From JBBSVE01 sp038233815 (GTDB lineage: Bacteria > Pseudomonadota > Alphaproteobacteria > Rhodobacterales > Rhodobacteraceae), in NCBI GenBank assembly GCA_038233815.1, contig JBBSVE010000016.1, forward strand, positions 1 to 31,509: 31,509 bases of DNA, read 5' to 3'. Made by a program: the position numbers and the translations under genes. The notes under the pieces are model-generated. The model was not told the DNA's origin. It searched no databases and saw nothing but the letters and a program-made list of their open reading frames with translations. Shown here in pieces: positions 1-8,262 of this stretch. Position 1 is the stretch's first letter. Every line of letters begins with the position of its first letter.

Positions 1-1198
1 AGAATGCCGCCGCATAGGGCGTCATGCCCGACAGGAGCACCGTCACCAGCACGATCAGCGGCACGACCGTGAGCCAGCCCTCGCGGAGCACCTTCCAGAT
101 GTCGGGCAGCTCCTCCTTCGTGAGACCGCGCAGACCGCGCCGGCGCGCCTCCAGATGGACCTGCGTCAGGACGCCGAAGAAATGCATGAAGGCGGGGACC
201 AGTGCCGCCGTCAGGATCGTGGTCAGCGGCACGCCCAGATATTCGATCATCAGGAACGCGACCGCCCCCATCACCGGCGGGGTGATCTGCCCACCGGTGG
301 AGGAAGCCGCCTCCACCGCCGCCGCGAAATGGCGCGGATACCCCACGCGGATCATCGCGGGAATGGTCAGCGACCCCGTGGTGACCGTGTTGGCGATGGA
401 AGAGCCGGAGATCGAGCCCAGCAGCGCCGAGGACAGGACCGACACTTTCGCGGGCCCCCCCGCATAGCGCCCCGCGATGGCCGAGGCCACGTCGATGAAG
501 AGCTGCCCCAGTCCGATCCGCGTCGCCAGCACGCCGAAGAGGACGAAGTGGAATACGTAGGTGGAGATCACACGAAGCGCCGTGCCGTAGATCCCCTGAC
601 TGGTGAGGTAGAGGTGGTTGACGATCCCGCTCCAGCTTGCGCCGGGGTGGACGAGGATGCCGGGCATCGAGCGGCCCCAGTAGGCATAGGCAATGAACAG
701 GATCGCGATCACCGGAAGCGGCCAGCCCATCGAGCGGCGCACCGCCTCCAGCAGCACGACGATCAGGACGGTGCCCATGATAAGGTCGATGGGCAGCGGA
801 TTGCCGACGCGGAACGCCAGCTCACTGTAGATCCACGGCACGTAAAGCGCCGAGACGAGCCCTGCCAGCGCCAGCGCCCAGTCCCAGATCGGCAGGCCGA
901 GCGGGCTCCAGACCCGGTTGACGGGGGCGCTGCCCGGACCCCAGACGCCGAACGCCATGAAGATCAGCGCCAGCGTGAAACCCATGTGGAGGCCCGCATG
1001 GGTCGTCATGGGCGGAATGCCGAAGCCGGAGGTGTAGTAATGATAGCACGACAGCCCGAACAGGATTGCGCCCGACAGGATCAGGACCGGACGCGATTGC
1101 GGGCGAAAGCGGACCTCGCTGTCGAAGCTCTCCTCGAGCTTTTGCAGCTCTTCGGCGGTCAGGACGGCCGGGCGGGCCTCGGCAGGGTCGTCAGGCAT
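1..1198 (-). CDS. TAXI-type TRAP transporter fused permease (4TM/12TM), 3' part missing
   Basis: This is the inner-membrane permease of a TRAP transporter with small and large subunits fused in one chain, which uses an ion gradient to import a substrate delivered by the receptor gene just upstream. The gene runs off the window at base 1; about 399 codons are visible. After a charged N-terminus (MPDDPAEARP) come four hydrophobic segments corresponding to the DctQ-like part. The large-permease hallmark follows, with SISGSSIANTVTTG, TIPAMIRVGYP and EAASSTGGQITPPVMGA, the conserved Gly/Ser/Asn/Thr-rich loops of TAXI permeases. The start at 1198 has only a weak purine stretch (GGGGAA) upstream. 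It lies 62 bases after the receptor stop, with a strong stem-loop between them. The family call is secure; the substrate is unknown, since TAXI systems often carry dicarboxylates or glutamate but this cannot be read from sequence. Confidence 0.9.
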   Translation of the reverse strand, partial: MPDDPAEARPAVLTAEELQKLEESFDSEVRFRPQSRPVLILSGAILFGLSCYHYYTSGFGIPPMTTHAGLHMGFTLALIFMAFGVWGPGSAPVNRVWSPLGLPIWDWALALAGLVSALYVPWIYSELAFRVGNPLPIDLIMGTVLIVVLLEAVRRSMGWPLPVIAILFIAYAYWGRSMPGILVHPGASWSGIVNHLYLTSQGIYGTALRVISTYVFHFVLFGVLATRIGLGQLFIDVASAIAGRYAGGPAKVSVLSSALLGSISGSSIANTVTTGSLTIPAMIRVGYPRHFAAAVEAASSTGGQITPPVMGAVAFLMIEYLGVPLTTILTAALVPAFMHFFGVLTQVHLEARRRGLRGLTKEELPDIWKVLREGWLTVVPLIVLVTVLLSGMTPYAAAF

Positions 1199-1231
1199 CC
1201 ATGGGTTCCCCGGCGGTCAATGGGCGGGTGT

Positions 1232-1254
1232 CGGGGCCGGACGGACCGGCCCCG
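1232..1254 (-). promoter_or_regulatory. Intercistronic stem-loop between TAXI receptor and permease
   Basis: A perfect 9-bp inverted repeat (CGGGGCCGG / CCGGCCCCG) with a 5-base loop sits between the receptor stop and the permease start. No T-tract follows on the minus strand, so it is a poor intrinsic terminator. Stem-loops in this position in binding-protein transporter operons commonly protect the receptor mRNA and lower expression of the permease; that role is inferred here. Confidence 0.5.
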
Positions 1255-1260
1255 CGCGGG

Positions 1261-2280
1261 TCATTTCACGAGACCCGCTTCCTTGTAGAACTTTTCCGCC
1301 CCGGCATGGATCGGAATGCCGATCCCGTCGAGCGCGGTGTCGGTGGTGATCGCCTTGCCCTTGGCGTGGCCCGCGTCGAGGAACTTGCGGGTGTTGTCGT
1401 TCCAGAGCGCCTTGGTGATCCCGTAGATCAGATCATCCGGCTGGTCCGCAGAGGTCACCCAGAGCGCCTGAACCGAGATCGTGGGCACGTCCGCGTCCAC
1501 ACCGTTGTAGGTGCCCGCCGGGACGTTGTCCTTGGCAAAGAACGGATAGTCGGCGATGGCCTTGTCCGCCTCCGGCCCTGCGATCGGGATCAGCGTGATG
1601 TCCTGCTGGCTGGCCAGTTCCGCGATGGCACCGGCCGGAAAGCCGCCGACGAAGAAGAACGCATCCATCGCCCCGTCACGCATCCGGTCGCCCGCCTGAT
1701 CGGGCTTGAGATATTCGGCCTGCACGTCGGATTCCTTCAGCCCGTAGGCGCCGAGGATGATCTTGGCATCCACCAGCGTGCCCGATCCCGGCTCGTCCAG
1801 CGAGACGCGCTTGCCCTTGAGGTCGGCCACCGTCTTCACGCCCGAGGCTTTCGAGGCAACGAGATGGATCGATTCCGGGTAGAGCGCCGCAATCGCGCGC
1901 AGCTTCTCCACTGCGGGCTTGCCTTCCCATACGCCGGTGCCGGTCTGTGCCCATGTCGCCACGTCGGACTGCACGAAGCCCGACTCCAACGTGCCGCCCA
2001 TGATGCCGTTGATGTTGGCAACCGACCCGTTGGACGACACTGCCGTCGCGATCACGCCGGGCGCGCCGCAGCTTCCGCCCTCCTCGCAGCCGCGGCTGCC
2101 GGGCGGGTTGGAGATCGCGTTCGCGATCAGGCCACCGATCGGATAATAGGTGCCCGCGGTGCCGCCGGTGCCGATGCGAAAGAACTGCATGTCCTGAGCC
2201 CACGCGCCAGAGGCGAGAAGGCCGGGGGCGATCAGCCCGGTGGCGGCAAGGCCGAGTAGCAGGGATCTGCGCGTGGTCAT
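1261..2280 (-). CDS. TAXI family TRAP transporter solute-binding receptor
   Basis: This is the periplasmic receptor of the TAXI TRAP system, 339 residues long, the usual size. Residues 1-28 form a signal peptide (twin Arg at 4-5, hydrophobic core, cleavage near AWAQ). The mature N-terminus carries the TAXI hallmark IGTGGTAGTYYPIGG (about residues 37-51), followed by SSNGSVANINGI and ESGFVQSDVA. The ATG at 2280 is set by AAAGGAG seven bases upstream. The fused permease follows directly, so the two genes make a complete two-component transporter. An insertion with two Cys (about residues 65-71, CEEGGSC) could form a disulfide in the periplasm. The gene lies 77 bases downstream of the dehydrogenase gene and may be read from the same transcript or from its own promoter; I see no clear promoter. 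Confidence 0.93.
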   Translation of the reverse strand: MTTRRSLLLGLAATGLIAPGLLASGAWAQDMQFFRIGTGGTAGTYYPIGGLIANAISNPPGSRGCEEGGSCGAPGVIATAVSSNGSVANINGIMGGTLESGFVQSDVATWAQTGTGVWEGKPAVEKLRAIAALYPESIHLVASKASGVKTVADLKGKRVSLDEPGSGTLVDAKIILGAYGLKESDVQAEYLKPDQAGDRMRDGAMDAFFFVGGFPAGAIAELASQQDITLIPIAGPEADKAIADYPFFAKDNVPAGTYNGVDADVPTISVQALWVTSADQPDDLIYGITKALWNDNTRKFLDAGHAKGKAITTDTALDGIGIPIHAGAEKFYKEAGLVK

Positions 2281-2357
2281 GTCGTCTCCTTTCAGATGTC
2301 TGGCCGAAGCAGACCATGCCCGGGCCTCCGTTTCAACTGCATTGACAGGGGGGCGCC

Positions 2358-3125
2358 TCAGAAGGCGTGCAGCGCACCGCCGTCGACGGCGAGGATCTGG
2401 CCCGACACGTAGCCCGCCGCGGGGGACAGGAGGTAGACCATCGCCCAGCCGATATCCTCCGGCGTGCCGAACTTTGCCATCGGAATACGCGCCATGATCC
2501 GGGCCAGCCGCGCGGGATCGCTTTGGGTGTTCTTGCGCACCATGTCGGTCCCGATCCAGCCCGGCGCCACGCCGTTCACGCGCACGCCGGTGGGCACCAG
2601 TTCGGTCGAGAGCGCGCGCACCAGCCCCACGATGGCCGCCTTCGCCGCAGAATAGCCGATCACCTGCGGGATCCCAAGATAGGAGGCCATCGACGCGGTG
2701 AAGAGCACCGACCCCCGCCCCGATGCCGTCAGTTGCGGCAGGAACGCCCGCGTCAGCGCAAAGGCCCCCGCCACATGCGTCTCCATGACGGAGGAAAAAT
2801 CACCGTCCGTCATCGCGGCTACCGGCTTTTTCACCGTGTTCCCGGCGTTGTTCACCAGTGCCGTGACCGGCCCGAACTCCCGCTCCACCCGTGCCGCCAG
2901 CGCCGCCGCCCCGGCCTTGTCGGTGACGTCGTGAACCACCCACGGGACGCTTCCGCCCAGATCTTCGCAGGCGCGACCGAGCTTGTCCGCACGCGTCCCC
3001 GACAGGATCACCTCCGCGCCGCAGTCCATCAGGCAGCGCGCGATCCCCAGCCCGATCCCGCCGCTGGCCCCGGTCAGAAACACCCGGTGCCCGGCGAGCG
3101 AGAAGGCGGCGAGCCCCTGCGCCAT
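2358..3125 (-). CDS. SDR family NAD(P)-dependent oxidoreductase
   Basis: This is a classical short-chain dehydrogenase of 255 residues, with a Rossmann fold. The cofactor motif TGASGGIG is at residues 18-25, NNAG at 92-95, the catalytic triad is Ser145, Tyr158 and Lys162 (YSAAK), and the C-terminus carries the usual VSGQILAVDGG. Its ATG shares one base with the stop of the zinc dehydrogenase upstream (TGATG), so the two are translationally coupled. Next to a sugar-acid dehydratase, an SDR of this kind often oxidises a sugar or 2-keto-3-deoxy sugar acid, as in the L-fuconate or L-rhamnonate routes. The exact substrate is an inference from context and is not determined by the motifs. Confidence 0.9.
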   Translation of the reverse strand: MAQGLAAFSLAGHRVFLTGASGGIGLGIARCLMDCGAEVILSGTRADKLGRACEDLGGSVPWVVHDVTDKAGAAALAARVEREFGPVTALVNNAGNTVKKPVAAMTDGDFSSVMETHVAGAFALTRAFLPQLTASGRGSVLFTASMASYLGIPQVIGYSAAKAAIVGLVRALSTELVPTGVRVNGVAPGWIGTDMVRKNTQSDPARLARIMARIPMAKFGTPEDIGWAMVYLLSPAAGYVSGQILAVDGGALHAF

Positions 3126-4159
3126 CAGTCGGCCCCCATGTCGACGACCAGCTTGGTGACCGATGACGGATCCTCCGACCAGTCGCGCATTGCGGCGGCG
3201 GCATCATCCAGTCCGGGCATCCGGGTGACGATGCGGTCGCCGAGCGTGGGGTCGGTCTTCATGAAGGCCACCACCTCGTCGAAATCGGCCAGCGTGGCCC
3301 CGCGCGAGCCGTAGATCTCGATTTCCTTCATCGGGAACAGGCGCGTCTCATAGGCAACCTCGGTCTTGGTGTAGCCCACATAGACGACGCGGCCGCATTG
3401 GGCGACGGCATCGACGGCTTGGCGGAAGGCCACCGCCGATCCGGCCGCCTCGATCACCACATCGGGCCCGTCGCCGCCGGTCAGGTCCGCCAGCCGTGCG
3501 ACCGCGTCGCCTGCGGACGCATCCACGCCTTCGTCCGCGCCCAGATCGCGGGCGAGGTCCAGCTTTCCGCGCGACAGGTCCACCGCGATCACCCGCGCGC
3601 CGCGGGCTTTCGCACCCAGCAGGACGCCGAGCCCGATCATCCCAACGCCGAGCACGGCGACCGTCTCTCCCGCCTGAACGCCGCCCCGTGCAACGGCATG
3701 GAAGCCCACGGCAACCGGCTCGATCAGCGCCAGATCGCGCTGCGCCAGACCCGTGACCGGGATCACATGCGACCGGGGCACACAGACGAGATGCGCCATG
3801 GCGCCTTCGCGCTGCACTCCCATCGTCTTGTTGTTGCGGCACGCGTTCGGGCGCCCCTTGCGGCACGCGACGCAGGTGCCGCAGTTGAAATAGGGCAGCA
3901 CGGTCACCGGCTGACCGGGCGAAAGGTCGTCCACGCCCGCGCCAAGGGACCGGACCCGGGCCGCGATCTCGTGCCCCGGGATGCGGGGGAATCCCACCAT
4001 CGGGTTGCGCCCCTCATAGCTGCTCAGATCGGAGCCGCAGTAGCCGACATGGGTAAGTTCGAGGCAGACCTCCCCCTCGCCCGGAACCGGGCGCGGCACC
4101 TCGACGAGCGCGATGTCCCCCGGCCCCTCCATGCGGATCGCCTTCATCATGTCCGTCAT
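3125..4159 (-). CDS. Zinc-dependent alcohol dehydrogenase (MDR family), sugar/polyol type
   Basis: This is a medium-chain zinc dehydrogenase of 344 residues. Catalytic zinc ligands are Cys41 (GYCGSD), His63 and Glu64 (PGHE), with Glu147 further on. The structural-zinc lobe has Cys93, Cys96, Cys99 and Cys107. The nucleotide fold begins with GVGMIG (171-176). It resembles sorbitol, L-threonine and L-galactonate dehydrogenases more than ethanol dehydrogenases. The start at 4159 has AGGAG upstream; in-frame Met codons at positions 4 and 5 are less well placed. The gene begins 9 bases after the dehydratase stop and overlaps the SDR start by one base, so all three are one unit. Likely role: NAD-dependent oxidation of a secondary hydroxyl in a sugar acid or polyol brought in by the neighbouring TRAP system. 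Confidence 0.9.
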   Translation of the reverse strand: MTDMMKAIRMEGPGDIALVEVPRPVPGEGEVCLELTHVGYCGSDLSSYEGRNPMVGFPRIPGHEIAARVRSLGAGVDDLSPGQPVTVLPYFNCGTCVACRKGRPNACRNNKTMGVQREGAMAHLVCVPRSHVIPVTGLAQRDLALIEPVAVGFHAVARGGVQAGETVAVLGVGMIGLGVLLGAKARGARVIAVDLSRGKLDLARDLGADEGVDASAGDAVARLADLTGGDGPDVVIEAAGSAVAFRQAVDAVAQCGRVVYVGYTKTEVAYETRLFPMKEIEIYGSRGATLADFDEVVAFMKTDPTLGDRIVTRMPGLDDAAAAMRDWSEDPSSVTKLVVDMGAD

Positions 4160-4168
4160 GTGTTCTCC

Positions 4169-5272
4169 TCAGGCAACGTTGAACCTCTCAAGCGCGTCCG
4201 GTCGCAGGGTCGTCCCGGCCCCCGGCTCCCGCGGGACGACATACCAGCCGTCCTTGACGGTGGCGGGCTCGGTGAAACAGTCCCGCAGCCACGGGATGTA
4301 TTCGAGCATCGTGCTCCCCGGATGGCCGATGGCGGTATGGAGATGCGTCTGCATCATGTCGCCCACATGGCTCACCACCGGAATGCCGCGCGCCATCGCC
4401 ATGTCGGCGACCTGAATCCACGGCGTCACACCGCCCAGACGTGCCACGTCGGGCTGCGCGTAATGGACAGCACCGGCGTCGAAGAAGGTCTGGAAATTAT
4501 GCACCTGATAGAGCTGTTCGCCCAGCGCAATCGGTGTGGCGATGGCTTGCGCCAGCCGTGCATGGCTCGCCACATCGTCATACCAGAGCGGCTCCTCGAA
4601 CCACATCACGTCGCAATCGGCCAGATGGCGGCCGAACCGCATCGCGGTCGGCAGATCCATCCGCCCGTTGGCATCGACCGCGAGCGTGACCTCGGGGCCG
4701 ATGGCGTCCCGCACCGCCTCCAGCCGCGCGATGTCGGTGGACAGGGTGTCCGACCCCACCTTGATCTTCACGCCCCGGTAGCCTTCGTCCACCAGCCGTT
4801 TGCAGTCCGACACCAAGGTCTCGCGCGACCAGTTCAGCCAGCCGCCATCGGTGTTGTAGGCGAGGATCGCGCGCGCCGACCCGCCCATGTGCTGCCAGAG
4901 TGGCTGACCTGCGGCTTTCGCCCTGATGTCCCAGAGCGCCACGTCGATGGCCCCGATCGCAAGCTGCGTGATGCCTCCGCGCCCGACCCACTGGACGGGG
5001 GGAAACCGCTCCATCTCCCGGAACAGCGCCGCGGTCTCTCGCGGATCCCGCCCGACGATCCAGTCGAAACAGGTCTCGATGCATTGGGTGATGAGCCGGT
5101 CGGACGGCAGATGCGCGTGAGTGCCGGAATAGCCGACGCCTGTGATGCCCGCGTCCGTCTCCACGATCACGCCGGGCGCGCCCCAATGGGTCAGCGTGTG
5201 GGTGCTGTCGGCGATCCCGTCGCGGGTGACGGGGACATGCAGGATGAAGGTTCGAAGCGCGGTTATCTTCAA
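4169..5272 (-). CDS. Enolase-superfamily sugar-acid dehydratase (mandelate racemase/MLE type)
   Basis: This is a 367-residue member of the mandelate racemase subgroup. Such enzymes remove the proton next to a carboxylate and usually dehydrate aldonic or aldaric acids to 2-keto-3-deoxy acids. Visible residues are the KxK pair Lys169 and Lys171, metal ligands Asp200 (with Asn202), Glu226 and Glu252, and the Asp275/His302 dyad. The translation begins with TTG (reads MKITALRTF), supported by GAGG eight bases upstream that overlaps the stop of dctM. Downstream lie two dehydrogenases and upstream a TRAP importer, which fits catabolism of an imported sugar acid. The superfamily assignment is firm. 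The substrate (L-fuconate, galactonate, talarate/galactarate or another) cannot be chosen from the motifs. Confidence 0.9.
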   Translation of the reverse strand: MKITALRTFILHVPVTRDGIADSTHTLTHWGAPGVIVETDAGITGVGYSGTHAHLPSDRLITQCIETCFDWIVGRDPRETAALFREMERFPPVQWVGRGGITQLAIGAIDVALWDIRAKAAGQPLWQHMGGSARAILAYNTDGGWLNWSRETLVSDCKRLVDEGYRGVKIKVGSDTLSTDIARLEAVRDAIGPEVTLAVDANGRMDLPTAMRFGRHLADCDVMWFEEPLWYDDVASHARLAQAIATPIALGEQLYQVHNFQTFFDAGAVHYAQPDVARLGGVTPWIQVADMAMARGIPVVSHVGDMMQTHLHTAIGHPGSTMLEYIPWLRDCFTEPATVKDGWYVVPREPGAGTTLRPDALERFNVA

Positions 5273-5282
5273 GGTCAGATCC

Positions 5283-6560
5283 TCAATGTTTCATGAGACC
5301 GGGAAGCCAGAGGCTGAGTTGCGGAAACTGCACCAGCAGCGCCAGCACGATCAGGAGCGGCACGATAAACGGCAGCGTCGCGCGCACGCACTGCTCGAAC
5401 GGCACGCCGGACACGCGCGACAGCACGAACAGCACCATCCCCACCGGCGGCGTCAGAAGCCCCAGCATCAGGTTCAGGACCAGGATGATCCCCAGATGCA
5501 CCGGATCGATGCCGACGGCACTGGCCACCGGCAGCAGGACCGGCACAAGGATGGTGATGGCGGCAATCGTCTCCATGAAGCAGCCGATGATGAGGACCAG
5601 CACCATGATCAGGAGGAGCACCAGCTCCCGGTTGTGGGTGATACCGAGGACGGCACTGGCGAAGGCCTGCGCCGATTGCGTCGCGGTCAATATCCACGCG
5701 AAGATCGCGGCCCCCGCGACGATGAGCAGGATCGAGGCCGTCGTCTCCAGCGTGTCCATTGTGACCCGCACCAGCGCGCGCGGCGTCAGCGTGCGGTAAA
5801 CCACGGTGCCGAGGAACAGCGCGTAGGCCACGGCGGCCACCGCAGCCTCGGTCGGCGTGAAAACCCCTGTGCCGATACCCCCGATGATGATCGCGGGCGT
5901 GCAGAGCGGCAGAAACGCCCGCCGGAACGTCAGCCATGCGTAAGACAGTGAGAACGCCCGGTCGCGCGGATAGCCGCGCCGATGCGAATACCAGGCCACC
6001 ATGATCATCAGCGACACCGCCATCAGCAGACCCGGCACGATCCCCGCAAGAAACAGATCGCCGATGGAGACGGAGGCCGACACCCCGTAGAGCACCAGCG
6101 GCAACGACGGCGGAATGATCGGCCCGATGGTGGAGGAGGCGGCCGTGATGCCCACGGCAAAGTCCGTCTCGTATCCGGCATCGCGCATCGCCCGGATCTC
6201 GATGTTGCCGAGCCCGCCCGCATCCGCCACCGCAGCCCCCGACATGCCCGAGAAGATGACGCTCGCGCCCACATTGACATGGCCGAGCCCGCCGGGCAGC
6301 CAGCCCGCGATAGCGCGCGCGAAGTCGAAGATCCGCACCGTGATGCCGCCGGAGTTCATCAGGTTTCCGGCCATGATGAAGAACGGCACGGCGAGCAGTG
6401 AGAAGCTGTTCACCCCGTTGATCATGTAGTTGAGCGCGGTCAACGGCGGCAGTCCCGCCATCAGGATGTAGAGCAGCGACGACGCCCCCAGCGCCACCGC
6501 GATCGGCGCGCCAATGGCGATCAGCAACGCCAGCACGATGAAAAGGAGCGCCAGCGCCAC
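5283..6560 (-). CDS. TRAP transporter large permease, DctM type
   Basis: This is the large membrane subunit of a TRAP transporter, 425 residues with about 12 hydrophobic segments, which forms the ion-coupled translocation path in the inner membrane. Family landmarks include FFIMAGNLMNSGGIT near the N-terminus, MSGAAVADAGGLG, the loop TAASSTIGPIIPPSLPLVLYG and the C-terminal GLLTPPVGMVLFV. Translation starts with GTG, one base after the stop of the small permease gene. The stop is followed within 10 bases by the TTG start of the dehydratase, tying uptake to catabolism. It is of normal length and appears intact. Confidence 0.94.
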   Translation of the reverse strand: MALALLFIVLALLIAIGAPIAVALGASSLLYILMAGLPPLTALNYMINGVNSFSLLAVPFFIMAGNLMNSGGITVRIFDFARAIAGWLPGGLGHVNVGASVIFSGMSGAAVADAGGLGNIEIRAMRDAGYETDFAVGITAASSTIGPIIPPSLPLVLYGVSASVSIGDLFLAGIVPGLLMAVSLMIMVAWYSHRRGYPRDRAFSLSYAWLTFRRAFLPLCTPAIIIGGIGTGVFTPTEAAVAAVAYALFLGTVVYRTLTPRALVRVTMDTLETTASILLIVAGAAIFAWILTATQSAQAFASAVLGITHNRELVLLLIMVLVLIIGCFMETIAAITILVPVLLPVASAVGIDPVHLGIILVLNLMLGLLTPPVGMVLFVLSRVSGVPFEQCVRATLPFIVPLLIVLALLVQFPQLSLWLPGLMKH

Positions 6561-6561
6561 G

Positions 6562-7104
6562 TCAGCGACGCCCCCGGAAGCGGATCAGATGGACCACCAG
6601 CATCAGCGCGCCCAAGGCCAGCGCCGCCACCACGATCCAGTAGAACACCCCGCGCGAGAGGTCGACACTGATCAGCCGCTGGCGGTCCATGCGCAAGGCC
6701 AGCGTTACCCCGGTCCAGGCCAGTCCGCCAAAAAAGATCGCCGTGACCAGATCTCCCGCGAACCGCAGCACGCGGGCGGGCCGCTCCGCCAGCCGGTCGA
6801 GCACAATCTCCAGATGGATGTGGCTGCGTTTGCGGATGCAGACCAGCGCCCCGGTGAAAGTCAGCACGATCAGCAGATAGCGTGCGATCTCCTCCGTCCA
6901 GGTGATCGAATTGTTGAAGACGTAACGCGAGAAGAACTGCAGGAACACCACGATCATCAGCCCCCAGAAGACCGCGAGGACCGGATAGTCCCACCAGACC
7001 ACGTCAGAGATATCCTCGGCCCCGCGGTCAAGCTCCCCCGCTATGTCGGGCTCGGGCCCGCCCACGGGGGGCCGGCCGTCGATCCGGGGCTCCGGCCCGC
7101 GCAC
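6562..7104 (-). CDS. TRAP transporter small permease, DctQ type
   Basis: This is the small membrane subunit of the TRAP system, 180 residues with four hydrophobic segments after a roughly 45-residue polar N-terminus rich in Pro and Gly. The motif RYVFNNSITWTEEIARYLL (about residues 65-83) is typical of DctQ proteins. I chose the GTG at 7104 because it lies six bases after the stop of the receptor gene, with GAGG just upstream. A later start would shorten only the polar leader. The gene lies between receptor and large permease, the usual order. Confidence 0.88.
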   Translation of the reverse strand: MRGPEPRIDGRPPVGGPEPDIAGELDRGAEDISDVVWWDYPVLAVFWGLMIVVFLQFFSRYVFNNSITWTEEIARYLLIVLTFTGALVCIRKRSHIHLEIVLDRLAERPARVLRFAGDLVTAIFFGGLAWTGVTLALRMDRQRLISVDLSRGVFYWIVVAALALGALMLVVHLIRFRGRR

Positions 7105-7110
7105 AGCGCC

Positions 7111-8097
7111 TCAGCCGCCGAGCGCCTGAACCGCATCATAGGTCTTGGCATCCCACGGCACGGATTTGTAGTCCGTGAGATAGGGCTTCACCGCATCGAT
7201 GAAGGGCTGGCGGTCGACCTCGTGCACCTTCACGCCCTTGCCCTTGAAGAAGTCGACCAGTGCGGCTTCGTTGTTACGGACCTCCCCGGTGCACCATTCA
7301 GCGGCGTTCCGCAGGGCGGTGTCGATGGCTTTGCGGTCCGCCTCGGGGATCTTCGCGGCCGTGTCGCCCGACATCAGCGTGACCAGCGTCGCAGTGATGT
7401 GCCCGGTCAGGCTGATATCGCTCTGAACCTCGTAGAACTGGGCGGACTGGATCGTCGGCAGCGGGTTTTCCTGCGCGTCGACAGCCCCCTGCTGGAGGCC
7501 GAGATAGACCTCCGCGAACGCCATCGGTGTCGGATTCGCGCCGACGGCTTTCGGGAACATCAGATAGGCCGGCGCATTCGGCACGCGGATCTTCAGCCCC
7601 TTCATGTCGTCGGGCTTCAGGATCGGTTTGTTCGACGTCACCTCGCGCTCGCCGTAATAGGTGCTCGCCACGAAGATGTTGCCGGTCGCGGCGGTGTATT
7701 TCTCCATCATCCCCTTCAGCAGATCGCTTTGCCAGAAGGCCTTCCAATGATCAAAATCGCGAAACACGTAAGGGTAGTCGGAGATCGAGACCTCGGGCAC
7801 CGACTGCGCCATGAAGGCGGGCCCGGTGTAGATCATATCGATGGAGCCGAGCGCCAGCGCGTCGTTGATCGCCTCCTCGCTGCCCAGCGACGAGGCGGGA
7901 AAGACCGCGAGGCCGTAACGTCCCTCGGTGGTCTTCTCGATCTCCGCCGAGGCCCGCTCGATCGCCTTGTCGAAAATGGAATCCTTGGGATAGACATGGG
8001 CGAACTTCAGCTTGATCTCGTCGCCGAACGCCGCGGGCCCGATGGCCATCGCCGCCCCCAGCACCAGAGCCCCCATTGCACGCGCGATCGTCTGCAT
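7111..8097 (-). CDS. TRAP transporter solute-binding receptor, DctP family
   Basis: This is the periplasmic receptor of the DctPQM system, 328 residues. Residues 1-25 are a Sec signal peptide (hydrophobic core, cleavage near AAFG). The mature part begins with EIKLKFAHVYPKDS, typical of the family. It carries the substrate-carboxylate arginine in LKIRVPNAPAYL (Arg171) and the signature GLQQGAVDAQENPLPTI (200-216), and is full length. The reading frame stays open far upstream because of the high GC content. The start is fixed by a GGGAGG site six bases before the ATG at 8097; the in-frame ATG at 8103 touches that site and is unlikely. First gene of the sugar-acid operon. The conserved Arg points to an organic or sugar acid ligand. 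Confidence 0.93.
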   Translation of the reverse strand: MQTIARAMGALVLGAAMAIGPAAFGDEIKLKFAHVYPKDSIFDKAIERASAEIEKTTEGRYGLAVFPASSLGSEEAINDALALGSIDMIYTGPAFMAQSVPEVSISDYPYVFRDFDHWKAFWQSDLLKGMMEKYTAATGNIFVASTYYGEREVTSNKPILKPDDMKGLKIRVPNAPAYLMFPKAVGANPTPMAFAEVYLGLQQGAVDAQENPLPTIQSAQFYEVQSDISLTGHITATLVTLMSGDTAAKIPEADRKAIDTALRNAAEWCTGEVRNNEAALVDFFKGKGVKVHEVDRQPFIDAVKPYLTDYKSVPWDAKTYDAVQALGG

Positions 8098-8103
8098 CCT
8101 CAT

Positions 8104-8109
8104 CCTCCC
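8104..8109 (-). promoter_or_regulatory. Ribosome binding site of the DctP receptor gene
   Basis: GGGAGG lies six bases before the ATG at 8097 but directly against the ATG at 8103. This spacing decides the start in favour of 8097. Confidence 0.7.
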
Positions 8110-8175
8110 AGATCCGAGATGTCGTTGGGATCGAACGCTAGCACCCGCCCGACATCGCGGACAAGGCGGAAGATC

Positions 8176-8193
8176 GCGCGCCTCCGGGCGCGC
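8176..8193. repeat. Inverted repeat in the divergent dctP / clsC intergenic region
   Basis: A 7-bp perfect stem (GCGCGCC / GGCGCGC) with a four-base TCCG loop lies between two divergently transcribed genes. It lacks a T-tract on either strand. It could be an operator-like dyad or a chance GC-rich repeat. The whole gap (8098-8262) must hold both promoters, but I cannot identify them with confidence. Confidence 0.35.
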
Positions 8194-8262
8194 TGAGGTC
8201 GACCATTGCCCCGGTGCGCGCCGTCCGCGATACTGGGGAGCTGTTCCCAGCGGTCCGGTGCG

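Noticed and set aside
2343..2348. A perfect TTGACA -35 box on the plus strand
   Set aside because: No gene follows in that direction and no -10 box is at the right distance. On the minus strand it is not a promoter element.
3398..5296. A 632-codon plus-strand open frame opposite the dehydrogenase and dehydratase genes
   Set aside because: Its translation is His/Arg/Pro-rich without motifs, while the minus strand codes for two enzymes with full catalytic sets.
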